This document shows positions 18,427 through 27,345 of a stretch of 33,899 nucleotides of DNA, piece after piece (position 1 is the stretch's first letter; every line of letters begins with the position of its first letter). A program made the position numbers and the translations under genes. This stretch comes from an uncultured Mycoplasmatota bacterium (GTDB taxonomy: Bacteria; Bacillota_I; Bacilli_A; RF39; UBA660), in contig CAMLTY010000011.1 in NCBI GenBank assembly GCA_946486465.1, positions 1-33,899 on the forward strand, in the 5' to 3' direction. Below the pieces are notes generated by a model. It saw only the letters and a list, made by a program, of their open reading frames with translations, was not told where the DNA came from and did no database searches.

Positions 18427-18663
18427 ATGAAAAAAATATTAATTAGTTTAATTCATCTTTATCAAAAGATGCCACTAACAAGTCATGGGGCTTGTCATTT
18501 TTATCCTACTTGTTCTAATTATACTATTGAAGCGATAGAAGAATATGGTTCTATAAAGGGACTTTTTCTTGGCTTTAAAAGAATACTTAGATGTCACCCT
18601 GGAGCAAGGTTTGGATATGACCCAGTTATTAGAGAGGAGAAAAAGAATGAAAAGAAGTGTTAA
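18427..18663 (+). CDS. yidD: Membrane protein insertion efficiency factor YidD
   Basis: LISLIHLYQKMPLTSHGACHFYPTCSNYTIEAIEEYGSIKG...RCHPGARFGYDPV. Confidence 0.93.
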   Translation: MKKILISLIHLYQKMPLTSHGACHFYPTCSNYTIEAIEEYGSIKGLFLGFKRILRCHPGARFGYDPVIREEKKNEKKC

Positions 18664-19537
18664 AAATTTAGGTAAGATTGCTTTTCTCGGTATAGCAATT
18701 TTATTTACTACTACAGGTTGTAAAAGTGATGATATGGAAGATATTGAGATAGTTACTACTAATTATCCTAATGAATATATTATAGAAAGGCTTTATGGAG
18801 AGCATGCTAAAGTTAGTAATATCTATCCTGATGGAGTTGATACTAGTGATTATAAATTTACTAATAAGCAAAAAAGAGATTTCGCTAGTAAAGACTTATT
18901 TATCTATACAGGATTAGTTGATAGAGAAAGAAAGTTAGCAGTTGACTTGTTAGATTATAATGAGAATTTAAAAATAATAGATAGCTCTTATGTTCTTGAT
19001 AATGACTATAATATGGAAGAAGTATGGTTAGACCCATCATTTATGCTTATGATGAGTCAAAATGTAAGACTTGGATTAAAAGAATATATAGAAAATAATT
19101 ATTTAAAAGAAGAAATTGATAAAAATTATGAAGAGTTAAAAGTTGATATTTCAGAACTTGATGCTGATATTAGACTTGCTGTTGAAAGTGCTCCTTATAA
19201 GACTATAGTTGCAACTGATAATAATTATAGATTCTTAGAAAAATATGGAGTTAAAGTTTATATATTAAATGATGATACTAGTGAAAAAGATTTAGTAGAA
19301 ATTAATGATTTAGTAGAAAATGGTGATATTACAAAAATATTTAGTTATAAAGATATAAAAACTACTAATAATGTTCAGAACTTAATTAATACTTATCCTA
19401 ATAGTTTAGAGGTTATTAATTCTAATAGAATAATAGTTTTGAATGATGACCAAAGAGAAACAGAAACTGATTATTTAACTCTTATGAATCAGAACTTAGA
19501 TAATATTAGAGAAGAGTTATATCATAGTAATAGTTAA
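18647..19537 (+). CDS. ZnuA/TroA-like substrate-binding lipoprotein with degenerate metal site
   Basis: Lipobox TTGC; IVTTNYPNEYIIERLYGEHAKVSNIYPDGVDTSDYKFTNKQKRDFASKDLFIYTGLVDR; EVWLDPSFMLMMSQN. ATG 18647 overlaps yidD by 17 bp. Confidence 0.78.
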   Translation: MKRSVKNLGKIAFLGIAILFTTTGCKSDDMEDIEIVTTNYPNEYIIERLYGEHAKVSNIYPDGVDTSDYKFTNKQKRDFASKDLFIYTGLVDRERKLAVDLLDYNENLKIIDSSYVLDNDYNMEEVWLDPSFMLMMSQNVRLGLKEYIENNYLKEEIDKNYEELKVDISELDADIRLAVESAPYKTIVATDNNYRFLEKYGVKVYILNDDTSEKDLVEINDLVENGDITKIFSYKDIKTTNNVQNLINTYPNSLEVINSNRIIVLNDDQRETETDYLTLMNQNLDNIREELYHSNS

Positions 19538-19541
19538 AATA

Positions 19542-19576
19542 TTAAAACAGTGTTAGTAATTAACTACACTGTTTTA
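19542..19576. terminator. Bidirectional terminator between convergent genes
   Basis: ttaaaacagtgt...acactgttttaa, perfect 12-bp arms. Confidence 0.85.
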
Positions 19577-20608
19577 AAATAGCCTTAATATGTCATAGAA
19601 TGTTACATATATCATTAATAACATTAATAAGAATAAGCCTACAGCATGGAACTTTGCTTCTGTCTCAGGTTTAACAGGACTTCCTTTAATCTTTTCAATT
19701 ATTATAAATAAAATATGTCCTCCATCAAAAGCTGGTAGTGGTAAGAGATTAATAAAGCCTACATTTATTGATAAGAAGGAAAATAAATAAAGTAAACTAG
19801 CAAGTCCTCCACTAGCTTGCGAACCTACTACTTCATATATTCCTACTGGTCCACTTAACTGATTTAAATGAATTCCTCCAGTAAATAAATTAAGTAGTGT
19901 CACTCCCATCTGTTTAAATAAAGAACCTGTTTTAACTACTGTATACTTTAAAGATGCTAATAAACCATGTTGTTCTTCTCCTTGCATACCTATACCATAA
20001 ACATATCTTTCATCGCCATCTACTTTAGTTTTTTCTGGTTTTATTTTATATGTTTCAATGCTTCCATTTTCTTTTTTTACTTTAAACTCATTAGCTTTAT
20101 CAGTATCAGCGATTGTTATATAAAGAGAAATATCATCTATAGTCCAAATATCATGACCATTAATTTCTAATATTTCATCACCTTTTCTAAGTCCAGCTTC
20201 ATAAGCAGGAGTATCTTTTTCTACACTAGATAATATTGGTTCAGTTGAAGTTGCTCCCCAAACTAGAGAAATAAAAAATAACACTAAGATAGCAGAAATA
20301 AAGTTAAATCCTGCTCCAAAGAACATTACTAAAAACTTTTGCCAAGGTTTCTTACCAGGTAATGTCCTTTCTCTTGGTAAGTCTTCCTCTTCTCCTTCTT
20401 CTCCTGCTAACTGACAAAAGCCTCCTATAGGAATGGCTCTTAAGGAATATTCTGTTTCACCTTTTTTAAAACTAAATAGTTTAGGCCCCATACCAAGAGC
20501 GAATTCATAAACATATATTCCTGTTAATTTAGCGAATAAGAAGTGGCCTCCTTCATGTATAAAAATAATTGAACCTAGTAATATTATGAATAATATTAAT
20601 GTAACCAT
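19574..20608 (-). CDS. rseP: Site-2 zinc metalloprotease RseP/RasP
   Basis: FIHEGGHFLFAKLTGI, PDZ region AGLRKGDEILEINGHDI, NLLPLPAFDGGHILF. Confidence 0.93.
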   Translation of the reverse strand: MVTLILFIILLGSIIFIHEGGHFLFAKLTGIYVYEFALGMGPKLFSFKKGETEYSLRAIPIGGFCQLAGEEGEEEDLPRERTLPGKKPWQKFLVMFFGAGFNFISAILVLFFISLVWGATSTEPILSSVEKDTPAYEAGLRKGDEILEINGHDIWTIDDISLYITIADTDKANEFKVKKENGSIETYKIKPEKTKVDGDERYVYGIGMQGEEQHGLLASLKYTVVKTGSLFKQMGVTLLNLFTGGIHLNQLSGPVGIYEVVGSQASGGLASLLYLFSFLSINVGFINLLPLPAFDGGHILFIIIEKIKGSPVKPETEAKFHAVGLFLLMLLMIYVTFYDILRLF

Positions 20609-20616
20609 GTTGCCTC

Positions 20617-21420
20617 CTAAATTAATCCCATTACTAATATAAATGCTAAAATTACAAAAATTAGACTATCTAAACGATCTAATATACCTCCATGTCCTGG
20701 AATAAGATTAGAAAAATCTTTAACATTAAATGTTCTCTTAATAGATGAAAATACTAAATCACCAAGTTGTCCTACTACTGCTAAGAATAATGTTGTAAGT
20801 ATTAATATTGCTAAAGAAATACCTGGATCTATTACAGTATAATAAAATGTAGTTGCTACAAAAGTACCCATTAAGACTCCACCAATAAATCCTTCTATTG
20901 TCTTATTTGGACTAATAGTGGGAGCTAGTTTGTTTTTACCTATATACATACCTGTTATAAGGGCAAAAGTATCTGTTATAACAGTTATAAGTAATAAGTA
21001 AATTAAATAATTTAAACTATAATTTCTAACTACTAAAATTAGATTAAATGCAATATTAATAAATAATAGTGATCCTATTAAATATAGAGCATCATTAATA
21101 TCATAATCCATTTCTTTTTTATCTTTTAATAATATAGGTAATAGGAATAATAAAATAATAAAACTTATTAACTGATAACTCATTTTATAACTAAATAAAT
21201 TTTGATTATAGGTTAAAACTAAGGAAAAAATAGTTAGTAAATAAGATATTATTTTTATTAGAGTTGGAAACTCTTTTTTCTTTTCCCTTATATTTATTAA
21301 CTCATACATTGCTCCTAAAGCTAGTACAGTCATTAGTATTGCAAAAGGTATACCTCCTATAAATAATAATGGTACAAATATTAATATCATAATAATAGCA
21401 CTTAATACACGTTTTTTCAT
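20617..21420 (-). CDS. cdsA: Phosphatidate cytidylyltransferase
   Basis: NKLAPTISPNKTIEGFIGGVLMG; DLVFSSIKRTFNVKDFSNLIPGHGGILDRLDSLIF. Confidence 0.93.
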   Translation of the reverse strand: MKKRVLSAIIMILIFVPLLFIGGIPFAILMTVLALGAMYELINIREKKKEFPTLIKIISYLLTIFSLVLTYNQNLFSYKMSYQLISFIILLFLLPILLKDKKEMDYDINDALYLIGSLLFINIAFNLILVVRNYSLNYLIYLLLITVITDTFALITGMYIGKNKLAPTISPNKTIEGFIGGVLMGTFVATTFYYTVIDPGISLAILILTTLFLAVVGQLGDLVFSSIKRTFNVKDFSNLIPGHGGILDRLDSLIFVILAFILVMGLI

Positions 21421-21523
21421 ATTAGTACTACCTCCAATCTTATAATAAGTATAATATATTTTTTACTTTTAGACAATAAGCTTTAAATTATTGTTAAAGC
21501 TTTTTTAAATTGATACCAAGAGA

Positions 21524-21735
21524 TTTTTTTAAAATGATACTTTAACTTAATCTGATTTTAACTATTTATTGATAGGCAAATCATTGATAATAGGCAGTAA
21601 CAATTCACCATACTTGTTGTAATATCTTATTTTTAAGATATTACAAAGTTATATGAGGATTGTTACTGGGTTCCTTTTGTCAATGAGGAACTATCAATAA
21701 ATACATAACTATAAAAAGTATCATTTCTAAAAAAT
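21524..21735. repeat. ~210-bp imperfect foldback (long inverted repeat) element
   Basis: Nested arms: aaatgatacttt/aaagtatcattt, atttattgatag/ctatcaataaat, cagtaacaat/attgttactg, ttgtaatatctta-tttt-taagatattacaa, all centred near 21630. Confidence 0.75.
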
Positions 21736-22150
21736 ATTAACATTGACACAATCTAATTTAAATTTGCTGGAATAATTATTTTTATATATTACTATTATAT
21801 TGTCAGATAACGCAAATGCAGTTTAGTAGTATTGTATTATTCTGATTCATTCAATATTTTGAATGAGTTATAGTCCGCCTGCTAATATAGGGACGATTTT
21901 TTTGTGTCTAAAAATTATTTTTTAATTATTGTTTAGGAATATTTCTATTTTATATATTAATTACTACTGTTCAAATTATCATCATCTTCTTCTTTCCGGT
22001 CAAAGTAAGAAAGACTTTCTGATACAGCAAAACACCTTAAAGCTATTCATATAAAAGTGTTATAAAATTTTTCTTCTTTTATTATGAAATCATGTAACTA
22101 ATAAAACACAATTATCAAATAACTGATCTCTTTTTTGCAACGTATTTCTT

Positions 22151-23245
22151 TTAAGAATTTATTATTTTATCTTTAGTACTAAGCCAATCTTCATAAACTC
22201 CATCATATAAATATAAAATTGATTGAACTTTATAAAAATAAAATTCTAATTGTTGAAATAAACTGTCTGATGCTACTTGACTAGCAATACATTCTCTTTC
22301 GTTTTCGTAGTGCTTTTTAAGTTTTTGTTGACTATTTAATGCTGCTAACGCACCAATAGAAGAGCCACCAATTGCAGTTCCAACAATTGCAGAGGAGGCA
22401 GGACTCATTGGCTTTTTTATGTGTAATTGTGTATTTAAAACGGATGATGAATATTTATTCCATAAACCCAAAAACTTTTGATAAACATCAATTAATTCTT
22501 TGTCATTGTTACATCCTTCAGTATATTCCTTGTATTTATCTTTTAAACCTGCTAGTATTTTAATTGCTAAAGATTTGTTAACTGTAATATTTGGTTCTTG
22601 TTCCAATTGACTAGAAAGAGCATACTTGGTACCTCTCCCTAACGGATCTTCTTTACTAATACATTTTTTAGTATTACATAAATATTGTAATAGATTGTTA
22701 AATTGAATTTTGTCATGATTATAAAACTCTTTTAATTCATCACAACTATTGGCAATTTCTGTAGAAAAAGCACCTGATATAATATAATTTCCTTTCTTAG
22801 GTAAACTTAATAAATAAGATTTGATATAAGACCAATATTTATTTTTTAAATGCTCTAATTTCTCATCAGTGTGAATAACATTTTTCATTTTATATTCTTT
22901 TATTTTATCTTGAAATTGCTCATTTAATTTATCTTGAAATTGTTCATTCAATGGCTCATCAACTTTTGATTTTATATACTTAAATGCCTCTATTCCTTTA
23001 GAAAGTTCTGGTTCTTTTTTTCTAAAATACAATAGTTGAAATATTTTCCCATCACTTTTTCTATATAATGTAATAACTGGAGGCATGTCTGTTTCGGGTA
23101 TTGATAAATCTACTTTCTTTATGTCAGAAAAATAGATATTTGACTTCTTAAAAACACCAGTGTAAATAATTTTATCATCTTCTAATACCCAGTCTCCCTG
23201 ATGTGTAAGGTGAAGGTCAGATACACTTTTAAATTCAACTCTCAT
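22151..23245 (-). CDS. Accessory protein with PH/GRAM-like N-terminus and Gly-rich hydrophobic segment near C-terminus
   Basis: GDWVLEDDKIIYTGVFKKSNIYFSDIKKVDLS; SSAIVGTAIGGSSIGALAAL; internal LNEQFQDK duplication. Promoter TTGAAA-17-TATAAT (23304-23276) and AAGGAG SD. Confidence 0.55.
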   Translation of the reverse strand: MRVEFKSVSDLHLTHQGDWVLEDDKIIYTGVFKKSNIYFSDIKKVDLSIPETDMPPVITLYRKSDGKIFQLLYFRKKEPELSKGIEAFKYIKSKVDEPLNEQFQDKLNEQFQDKIKEYKMKNVIHTDEKLEHLKNKYWSYIKSYLLSLPKKGNYIISGAFSTEIANSCDELKEFYNHDKIQFNNLLQYLCNTKKCISKEDPLGRGTKYALSSQLEQEPNITVNKSLAIKILAGLKDKYKEYTEGCNNDKELIDVYQKFLGLWNKYSSSVLNTQLHIKKPMSPASSAIVGTAIGGSSIGALAALNSQQKLKKHYENERECIASQVASDSLFQQLEFYFYKVQSILYLYDGVYEDWLSTKDKIINS

Positions 23246-23275
23246 AATAATCGCTCCTTATACTTCAATAATCAA

Positions 23276-23304
23276 ATTATATCACATTGTATAACGCTTT
23301 TCAA
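23276..23304 (-). promoter_or_regulatory. Promoter of the 22151-23245 gene
   Basis: Minus strand TTGAAA, 17 nt, TATAAT. Confidence 0.7.
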
Positions 23305-23360
23305 ATATTAGAACATTTTTAATTTCCCTTTGATAAATGCAATCAATAATTTTAAATTAC

Positions 23361-23399
23361 TTATAATTTTTTCAATGTTTTTATTTTAAAAACTGACAT
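23361..23399 (-). CDS. Possible 12-aa cationic peptide ORF (MSVFKIKTLKKL)
   Basis: Strong Shine-Dalgarno AGGAGGGG 5 nt upstream of ATG; not in ORF track. Confidence 0.35.
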   Translation of the reverse strand: MSVFKIKTLKKL

Positions 23400-23441
23400 T
23401 TTAACCCCTCCTAACATTTATAAAAATTAAACTAAAATAAA

Positions 23442-23473
23442 AACTGATTTAGATATTTATAAACTAAATCAGT
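23442..23473 (-). terminator. Terminator downstream of tRNA-Arg
   Basis: aactgatttag...ctaaatcagt hairpin followed by TTTTTATTTT on the minus strand. Confidence 0.85.
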
Positions 23474-23489
23474 ATAATTAACACAAAAA

Positions 23490-23564
23490 TGGCGTCCCCA
23501 GAGGGAATCGAACCTTCATCTAAGCCTTAGGAGGGCCTTGTTCTATCCGTTGAACTATGGGGAC
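23490..23564 (-). tRNA. tRNA-Arg (anticodon CCT), CCA encoded
   Basis: GTCCCCATAGTTCAACGGATAGAACAAGGCCCTCCTAAGGCTTAGATGAAGGTTCGATTCCCTCTGGGGACGCCA; acceptor, anticodon and T arms pair. Confidence 0.93.
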
Positions 23565-23642
23565 AAATTAAAAAGACAACTATATTTCAGCATATCTTTT
23601 TATATTTGTTAAGCCATAGTAGGATTTTGTTAAAGCTTTAAA

Positions 23643-24584
23643 TTATTTATTAAAATTCATTATTAGTCGTTTTACTGTTTCGCTATCATTTATATCAAGA
23701 TAATTTTCTTTTATAGCCTTACTATTTATACTTGTACTTAATAATTCATTTAATTCTTTAGTTCTATCTAATAATGATAAGTTTTTAGTCTCTTCATATT
23801 TGGTAATACTGGCAAGATAGGCAATTAGATGAGGATAATCAAATAAAGGAATATTATCTAATTCCATACTTGTATCTATTATTCTTAAATCTTTTAAACT
23901 AACATCTTTCCCATGATATAAATCATCCATTAGTTTAAAGAGTTTAATCTGTCCTCTTGTTGTAATTAAATTGCTATTAATAGCGATTGTAACATCTGAT
24001 TTATATCCTAAAGACTCTAGATATTCTTTAAATAATAGTTCATTATAATAAGCTAAGTATTCACTAAAGATAAACCACTCTTCTGTATATTTATTATTAT
24101 TATCATTATTATTATGAATCTTATGAGTATATTCATGAGTGATACTTAAAGAAGTTGAAATATTCTTATAGTTTACGACTTTTATATCATTAAAGACAAA
24201 GTCTGTTACTCCTTTGGCGATAAGTAAGTTCTCTGCTTCTTCTTTAGTTAGAGAAATATATTTAAACTCATCATTGAGTTTATCTTCATCACTTGCATTC
24301 GAATATTTTAATAACGTATCAACATCATACATTAAAATAGTTGTTTTAGCAAAGTCTTTAGTATAACAATTAAAATAACTATCTAGATAATTACTTACTA
24401 AAGATAAAATCTCATCATTAGAAAAATATCTTAATGGTCCATTATTATCTTGCTTTTTCATATCACTTAAACTTAATAAAAGTTTTCTATAATTATAATA
24501 ATTCTTTTTAAGATATTTATCTATTTTAATATTACTATAGATATCTATTAATTCACTTCTAATTACCTCATAACTATAATCCAT
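23643..24584 (-). CDS. Putative HExxH zinc metalloprotease-like protein
   Basis: SITHEYTHKIHN...TEEWFIFSEYLAYYNELLF. ATG at 24584 with GGGGGAAG upstream. Confidence 0.55.
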   Translation of the reverse strand: MDYSYEVIRSELIDIYSNIKIDKYLKKNYYNYRKLLLSLSDMKKQDNNGPLRYFSNDEILSLVSNYLDSYFNCYTKDFAKTTILMYDVDTLLKYSNASDEDKLNDEFKYISLTKEEAENLLIAKGVTDFVFNDIKVVNYKNISTSLSITHEYTHKIHNNNDNNNKYTEEWFIFSEYLAYYNELLFKEYLESLGYKSDVTIAINSNLITTRGQIKLFKLMDDLYHGKDVSLKDLRIIDTSMELDNIPLFDYPHLIAYLASITKYEETKNLSLLDRTKELNELLSTSINSKAIKENYLDINDSETVKRLIMNFNK

Positions 24585-24623
24585 ACTTCCCCCCAATAAC
24601 AAAAGGATTACTTTAAGTAACCC

Positions 24624-24872
24624 CTAAAACTTATCAATATTAATTTTAACATATTTATTATCTTTTAGTGAACTACTAGCTTGTACTAAAGTTCTTATAG
24701 CATTAGCAGTTCTACCATTTTTACCGATAACTCTACCAATGTCAGAATCTGATACTAATACTTCTATAATTATTTCCTTATCATTTTCACTAGGAAATTC
24801 TTTAACAGAAACAGCATCTTCATCTTTTACAATATTTTTAACTATCTTCTCTGTTAATTCTACTAAACTCAT
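24624..24872 (-). CDS. khpA: KH-domain RNA-binding protein KhpA
   Basis: DIGRVIGKNGRTANAIRTLVQA; adjacent to rpsP. Confidence 0.92.
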   Translation of the reverse strand: MSLVELTEKIVKNIVKDEDAVSVKEFPSENDKEIIIEVLVSDSDIGRVIGKNGRTANAIRTLVQASSSLKDNKYVKINIDKF

Positions 24873-25153
24873 TATTTTGTTTCCTTTTTATCTTTAGATT
24901 CAGCAAATTTTTTCATTATACCTGCTTCTTTTAATAGATTTCTAACAGTATCAGATGGTATTGCTCCATTATTTAACCATTTTAGAGCAACTTCTTCATT
25001 GATTTTAACATCTTTTTCACTGTTTATTGGATTATAAGTACCAATTAATTCAAGATATTCTCCATCTCTTCTACTTCTTGAATCTGTTGCAACTATACGA
25101 TAAAATGGTCTTTTCTTAGCTCCCATTCTCATTAATCTTAATTTTACTGCCAT
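24872..25153 (-). CDS. rpsP: 30S ribosomal protein S16
   Basis: [42 protein letters not shown]; start at 25153 rather than 25213. Confidence 0.97.
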   Translation of the reverse strand: MAVKLRLMRMGAKKRPFYRIVATDSRSRRDGEYLELIGTYNPINSEKDVKINEEVALKWLNNGAIPSDTVRNLLKEAGIMKKFAESKDKKETK

Positions 25154-25201
25154 ATTTACAGCTCCTTTCTTTTTTACTGTTATAATTATACATAAAAAAA
25201 T

Positions 25202-25235
25202 AAAGACTGTCAACCTTTTTTTGTTAACAGTCTTT
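25202..25235. terminator. Terminator downstream of the CotE-like gene
   Basis: aaagactgtcaac...gttaacagtcttt. Confidence 0.8.
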
Positions 25236-25241
25236 TAAGAA

Positions 25242-25775
25242 CTATTCAGTGGGATTATCTAAATATTCTTCATTTACTTCTTCATCAATTCTCTCATCTA
25301 TTTCACTATCACTATCCATAATCTCTTCCCAGTCATCTACTTCATCTAGAGTATTGATACGTACTTTAGTATCTCCAACTAACTCTATACCTAGGGTTTT
25401 ATCTATAGTACAGTTAATAACACTACCATTAATCTCTGCTTTACTACAACTTGGACCACTTAGACTTCTAACAATTACTTCTTCATTTTCTGTATCACTT
25501 GTTCCTTGAACATTTATAGTTTCTGTATAGCTCTTAGTATCTTTTAATACCTCTGTTTTAGTGTCATTGTCATAAGAATACCAAATATTAATATCATAAC
25601 TTCCATTAATAGTTACTACTCCATTTAAAAAAGTACCACTAAAGTTATGATTAATCACCCAACACCCAAGAATTGTATTAGGACTATTAGTTACTTGTAA
25701 CGATAAGTTATCAATAAATTGTTTCTTACCTTTACCAATAACTGCTTTTGTTACTATTTCTTTAAAAGATGCCAT
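25242..25775 (-). CDS. cotE: CotE-like outer spore coat morphogenetic protein
   Basis: FKEIVTKAVIGKGKKQ...TILGCWVINHNFSG...INGSYDINIWYSYDNDTKTEVLKDTKSYTETI; acidic tail. Confidence 0.85.
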   Translation of the reverse strand: MASFKEIVTKAVIGKGKKQFIDNLSLQVTNSPNTILGCWVINHNFSGTFLNGVVTINGSYDINIWYSYDNDTKTEVLKDTKSYTETINVQGTSDTENEEVIVRSLSGPSCSKAEINGSVINCTIDKTLGIELVGDTKVRINTLDEVDDWEEIMDSDSEIDERIDEEVNEEYLDNPTE

Positions 25776-25908
25776 ACGTTTCCCTCCTCTAATTTAGTCT
25801 ATGCTTTATCTAGTTAAAAAGTACAAAAAACTTACAGATTAACAAAAAGAAAGAAACAATTCACAATATGCTTCTTTCCTTATTTAATAACTAGTTATTA
25901 TATTTTGT

Positions 25909-26802
25909 TTAATTATTTAGTTTATTAAGTTCTTCTTCACTTAAACCAGTATTTCTAGATACTACATCTATAGGTATGCCATCTTTAAGAAGATTTTTAG
26001 CAATAGAGAGTTTTTCTTGATTTTTACCTTCTTCAAGCCCCTCAGCTTTACCTTCAGCAATTCCAGCTTCCTTACCATCATCATAACCCCAGTTACGAGC
26101 GGTATTAATCATTTTTTTCTGCATTATTTCATTGTCATAAGCTAACCCAAACTTATCATCAAGTCCTAGTCTTTCTAATTCATCCACAATCTTCAACGCC
26201 TCCTTATCATCTCCTGCTATTTCTCTTAATTCTTCATAAGAAGTAGCAGTAAATAAAGATAGATATGTTTCTTCTTTATTGTCTCCATTATATCTTATTC
26301 CCTTGTAATTTTCAAGATACACTTCGTGAATTTTAAAATCTTTTATCTCCTTATGTGTATTTATATCCATAACAGAGTAAGAGGCTTTACTGACATAAGG
26401 ATGCTTTTCTTTATTAAAGTTTATTTGAATAACCTTTTTCTTCTTTATCTTTTCTCCACTATTTAGACTTCTAGCAAGGGCAGTATACACAAATAATCTA
26501 TTTCTATACATTATCTCATTACTAGGAAACTGATTCATCTCTATTAATATAATTAAATCACATTTATCACTTTCAAGTAATATGTCTAAACGATAATCAC
26601 GTTTTTCATTACCACTATTAAATTCAGTATCATATAATCTAAACTCACTAATATCCATATTAGTATATGGTTTTATTATAGTATTAAAGAATTCTTTATA
26701 GTCTTCTATTTTAAAGAAATGTTTAAAGGTAGTATCGGACAAAAGACTAATAAATTTCTTTTCACTCTTTTCTTTAATTTCTTTATTTTTTTCTTGTTTC
26801 AT
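25909..26802 (-). CDS. Rpn family PD-(D/E)XK nuclease/putative transposase
   Basis: LLSDTTFKHFFKIEDYKEF, YRLDILLESDKCDLIILIEMNQ, C-terminal GKEAGIAEGKAEGLEEGKNQEKLSIAKNLL. Confidence 0.85.
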   Translation of the reverse strand: MKQEKNKEIKEKSEKKFISLLSDTTFKHFFKIEDYKEFFNTIIKPYTNMDISEFRLYDTEFNSGNEKRDYRLDILLESDKCDLIILIEMNQFPSNEIMYRNRLFVYTALARSLNSGEKIKKKKVIQINFNKEKHPYVSKASYSVMDINTHKEIKDFKIHEVYLENYKGIRYNGDNKEETYLSLFTATSYEELREIAGDDKEALKIVDELERLGLDDKFGLAYDNEIMQKKMINTARNWGYDDGKEAGIAEGKAEGLEEGKNQEKLSIAKNLLKDGIPIDVVSRNTGLSEEELNKLNN

Positions 26803-26881
26803 AATATTTATACCTCCAACAATATTGATTTATCTGCAGATGCCTACACTCTAACACATGGAGGAAATCATTGCAAAAGGT

Positions 26882-26979
26882 AATTTTGTAAATTCAATAA
26901 AAAAAGAGGCTGAATTTATTAAATTCGCCTAAGGAAAATGCAAAATTGGCCCCTAAAATAGAGGTCAATTTACAAAATT
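26882..26979. repeat. ~100-bp element bounded by 13-bp perfect inverted repeats
   Basis: aattttgtaaatt (26882-26894) and aatttacaaaatt (26967-26979); internal palindromes gaatttattaaattc and ttggcccc/gaggtcaa. Confidence 0.6.
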
Positions 26980-26988
26980 CATACTTTT

Positions 26989-27345
26989 TTAAGAATTTTT
27001 ATTATTTAAGATATCTTCAAAGATAACATTAAGTCCTTCTTTTATATTTATTATAATATTATTTATCTTCTTTTCTTTAATTAGATATTCTTTATAAAGA
27101 GGAATAGATTCTAAATTAGCTAATTCTTTATCTAGCTCTTGTTTTATTTTATTATCAAGATAAGCACTTTTAACATAAGATTTTTGTAAGGCTTTAACTT
27201 TATCTATTTTTTCCATTATCTCTTCATTAGATTTTATCTTCTCTTTTAGTTCAAGATATTCTTTATAATCATTACTATCTTTAATTACTTTTACTAATTC
27301 TAAAGCTCTTGCTTCTATCTCTTCATTACTTACTAACTTTTCCAT
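26989..27345 (-). CDS. ymcA: YlbF/YmcA family protein
   Basis: Helical 118-aa protein directly following miaB, as ymcA in Bacillus. Confidence 0.75.
   Translation of the reverse strand: MEKLVSNEEIEARALELVKVIKDSNDYKEYLELKEKIKSNEEIMEKIDKVKALQKSYVKSAYLDNKIKQELDKELANLESIPLYKEYLIKEKKINNIIINIKEGLNVIFEDILNNKNS

Noticed and set aside
21524-21735. Retron-type msr/msd RNA interpretation of the foldback
   Set aside because: No reverse transcriptase gene in the window.
23490-23564. tRNA-Arg as an attachment site of an integrated island
   Set aside because: No integrase and no duplicated tRNA 3' end seen nearby.
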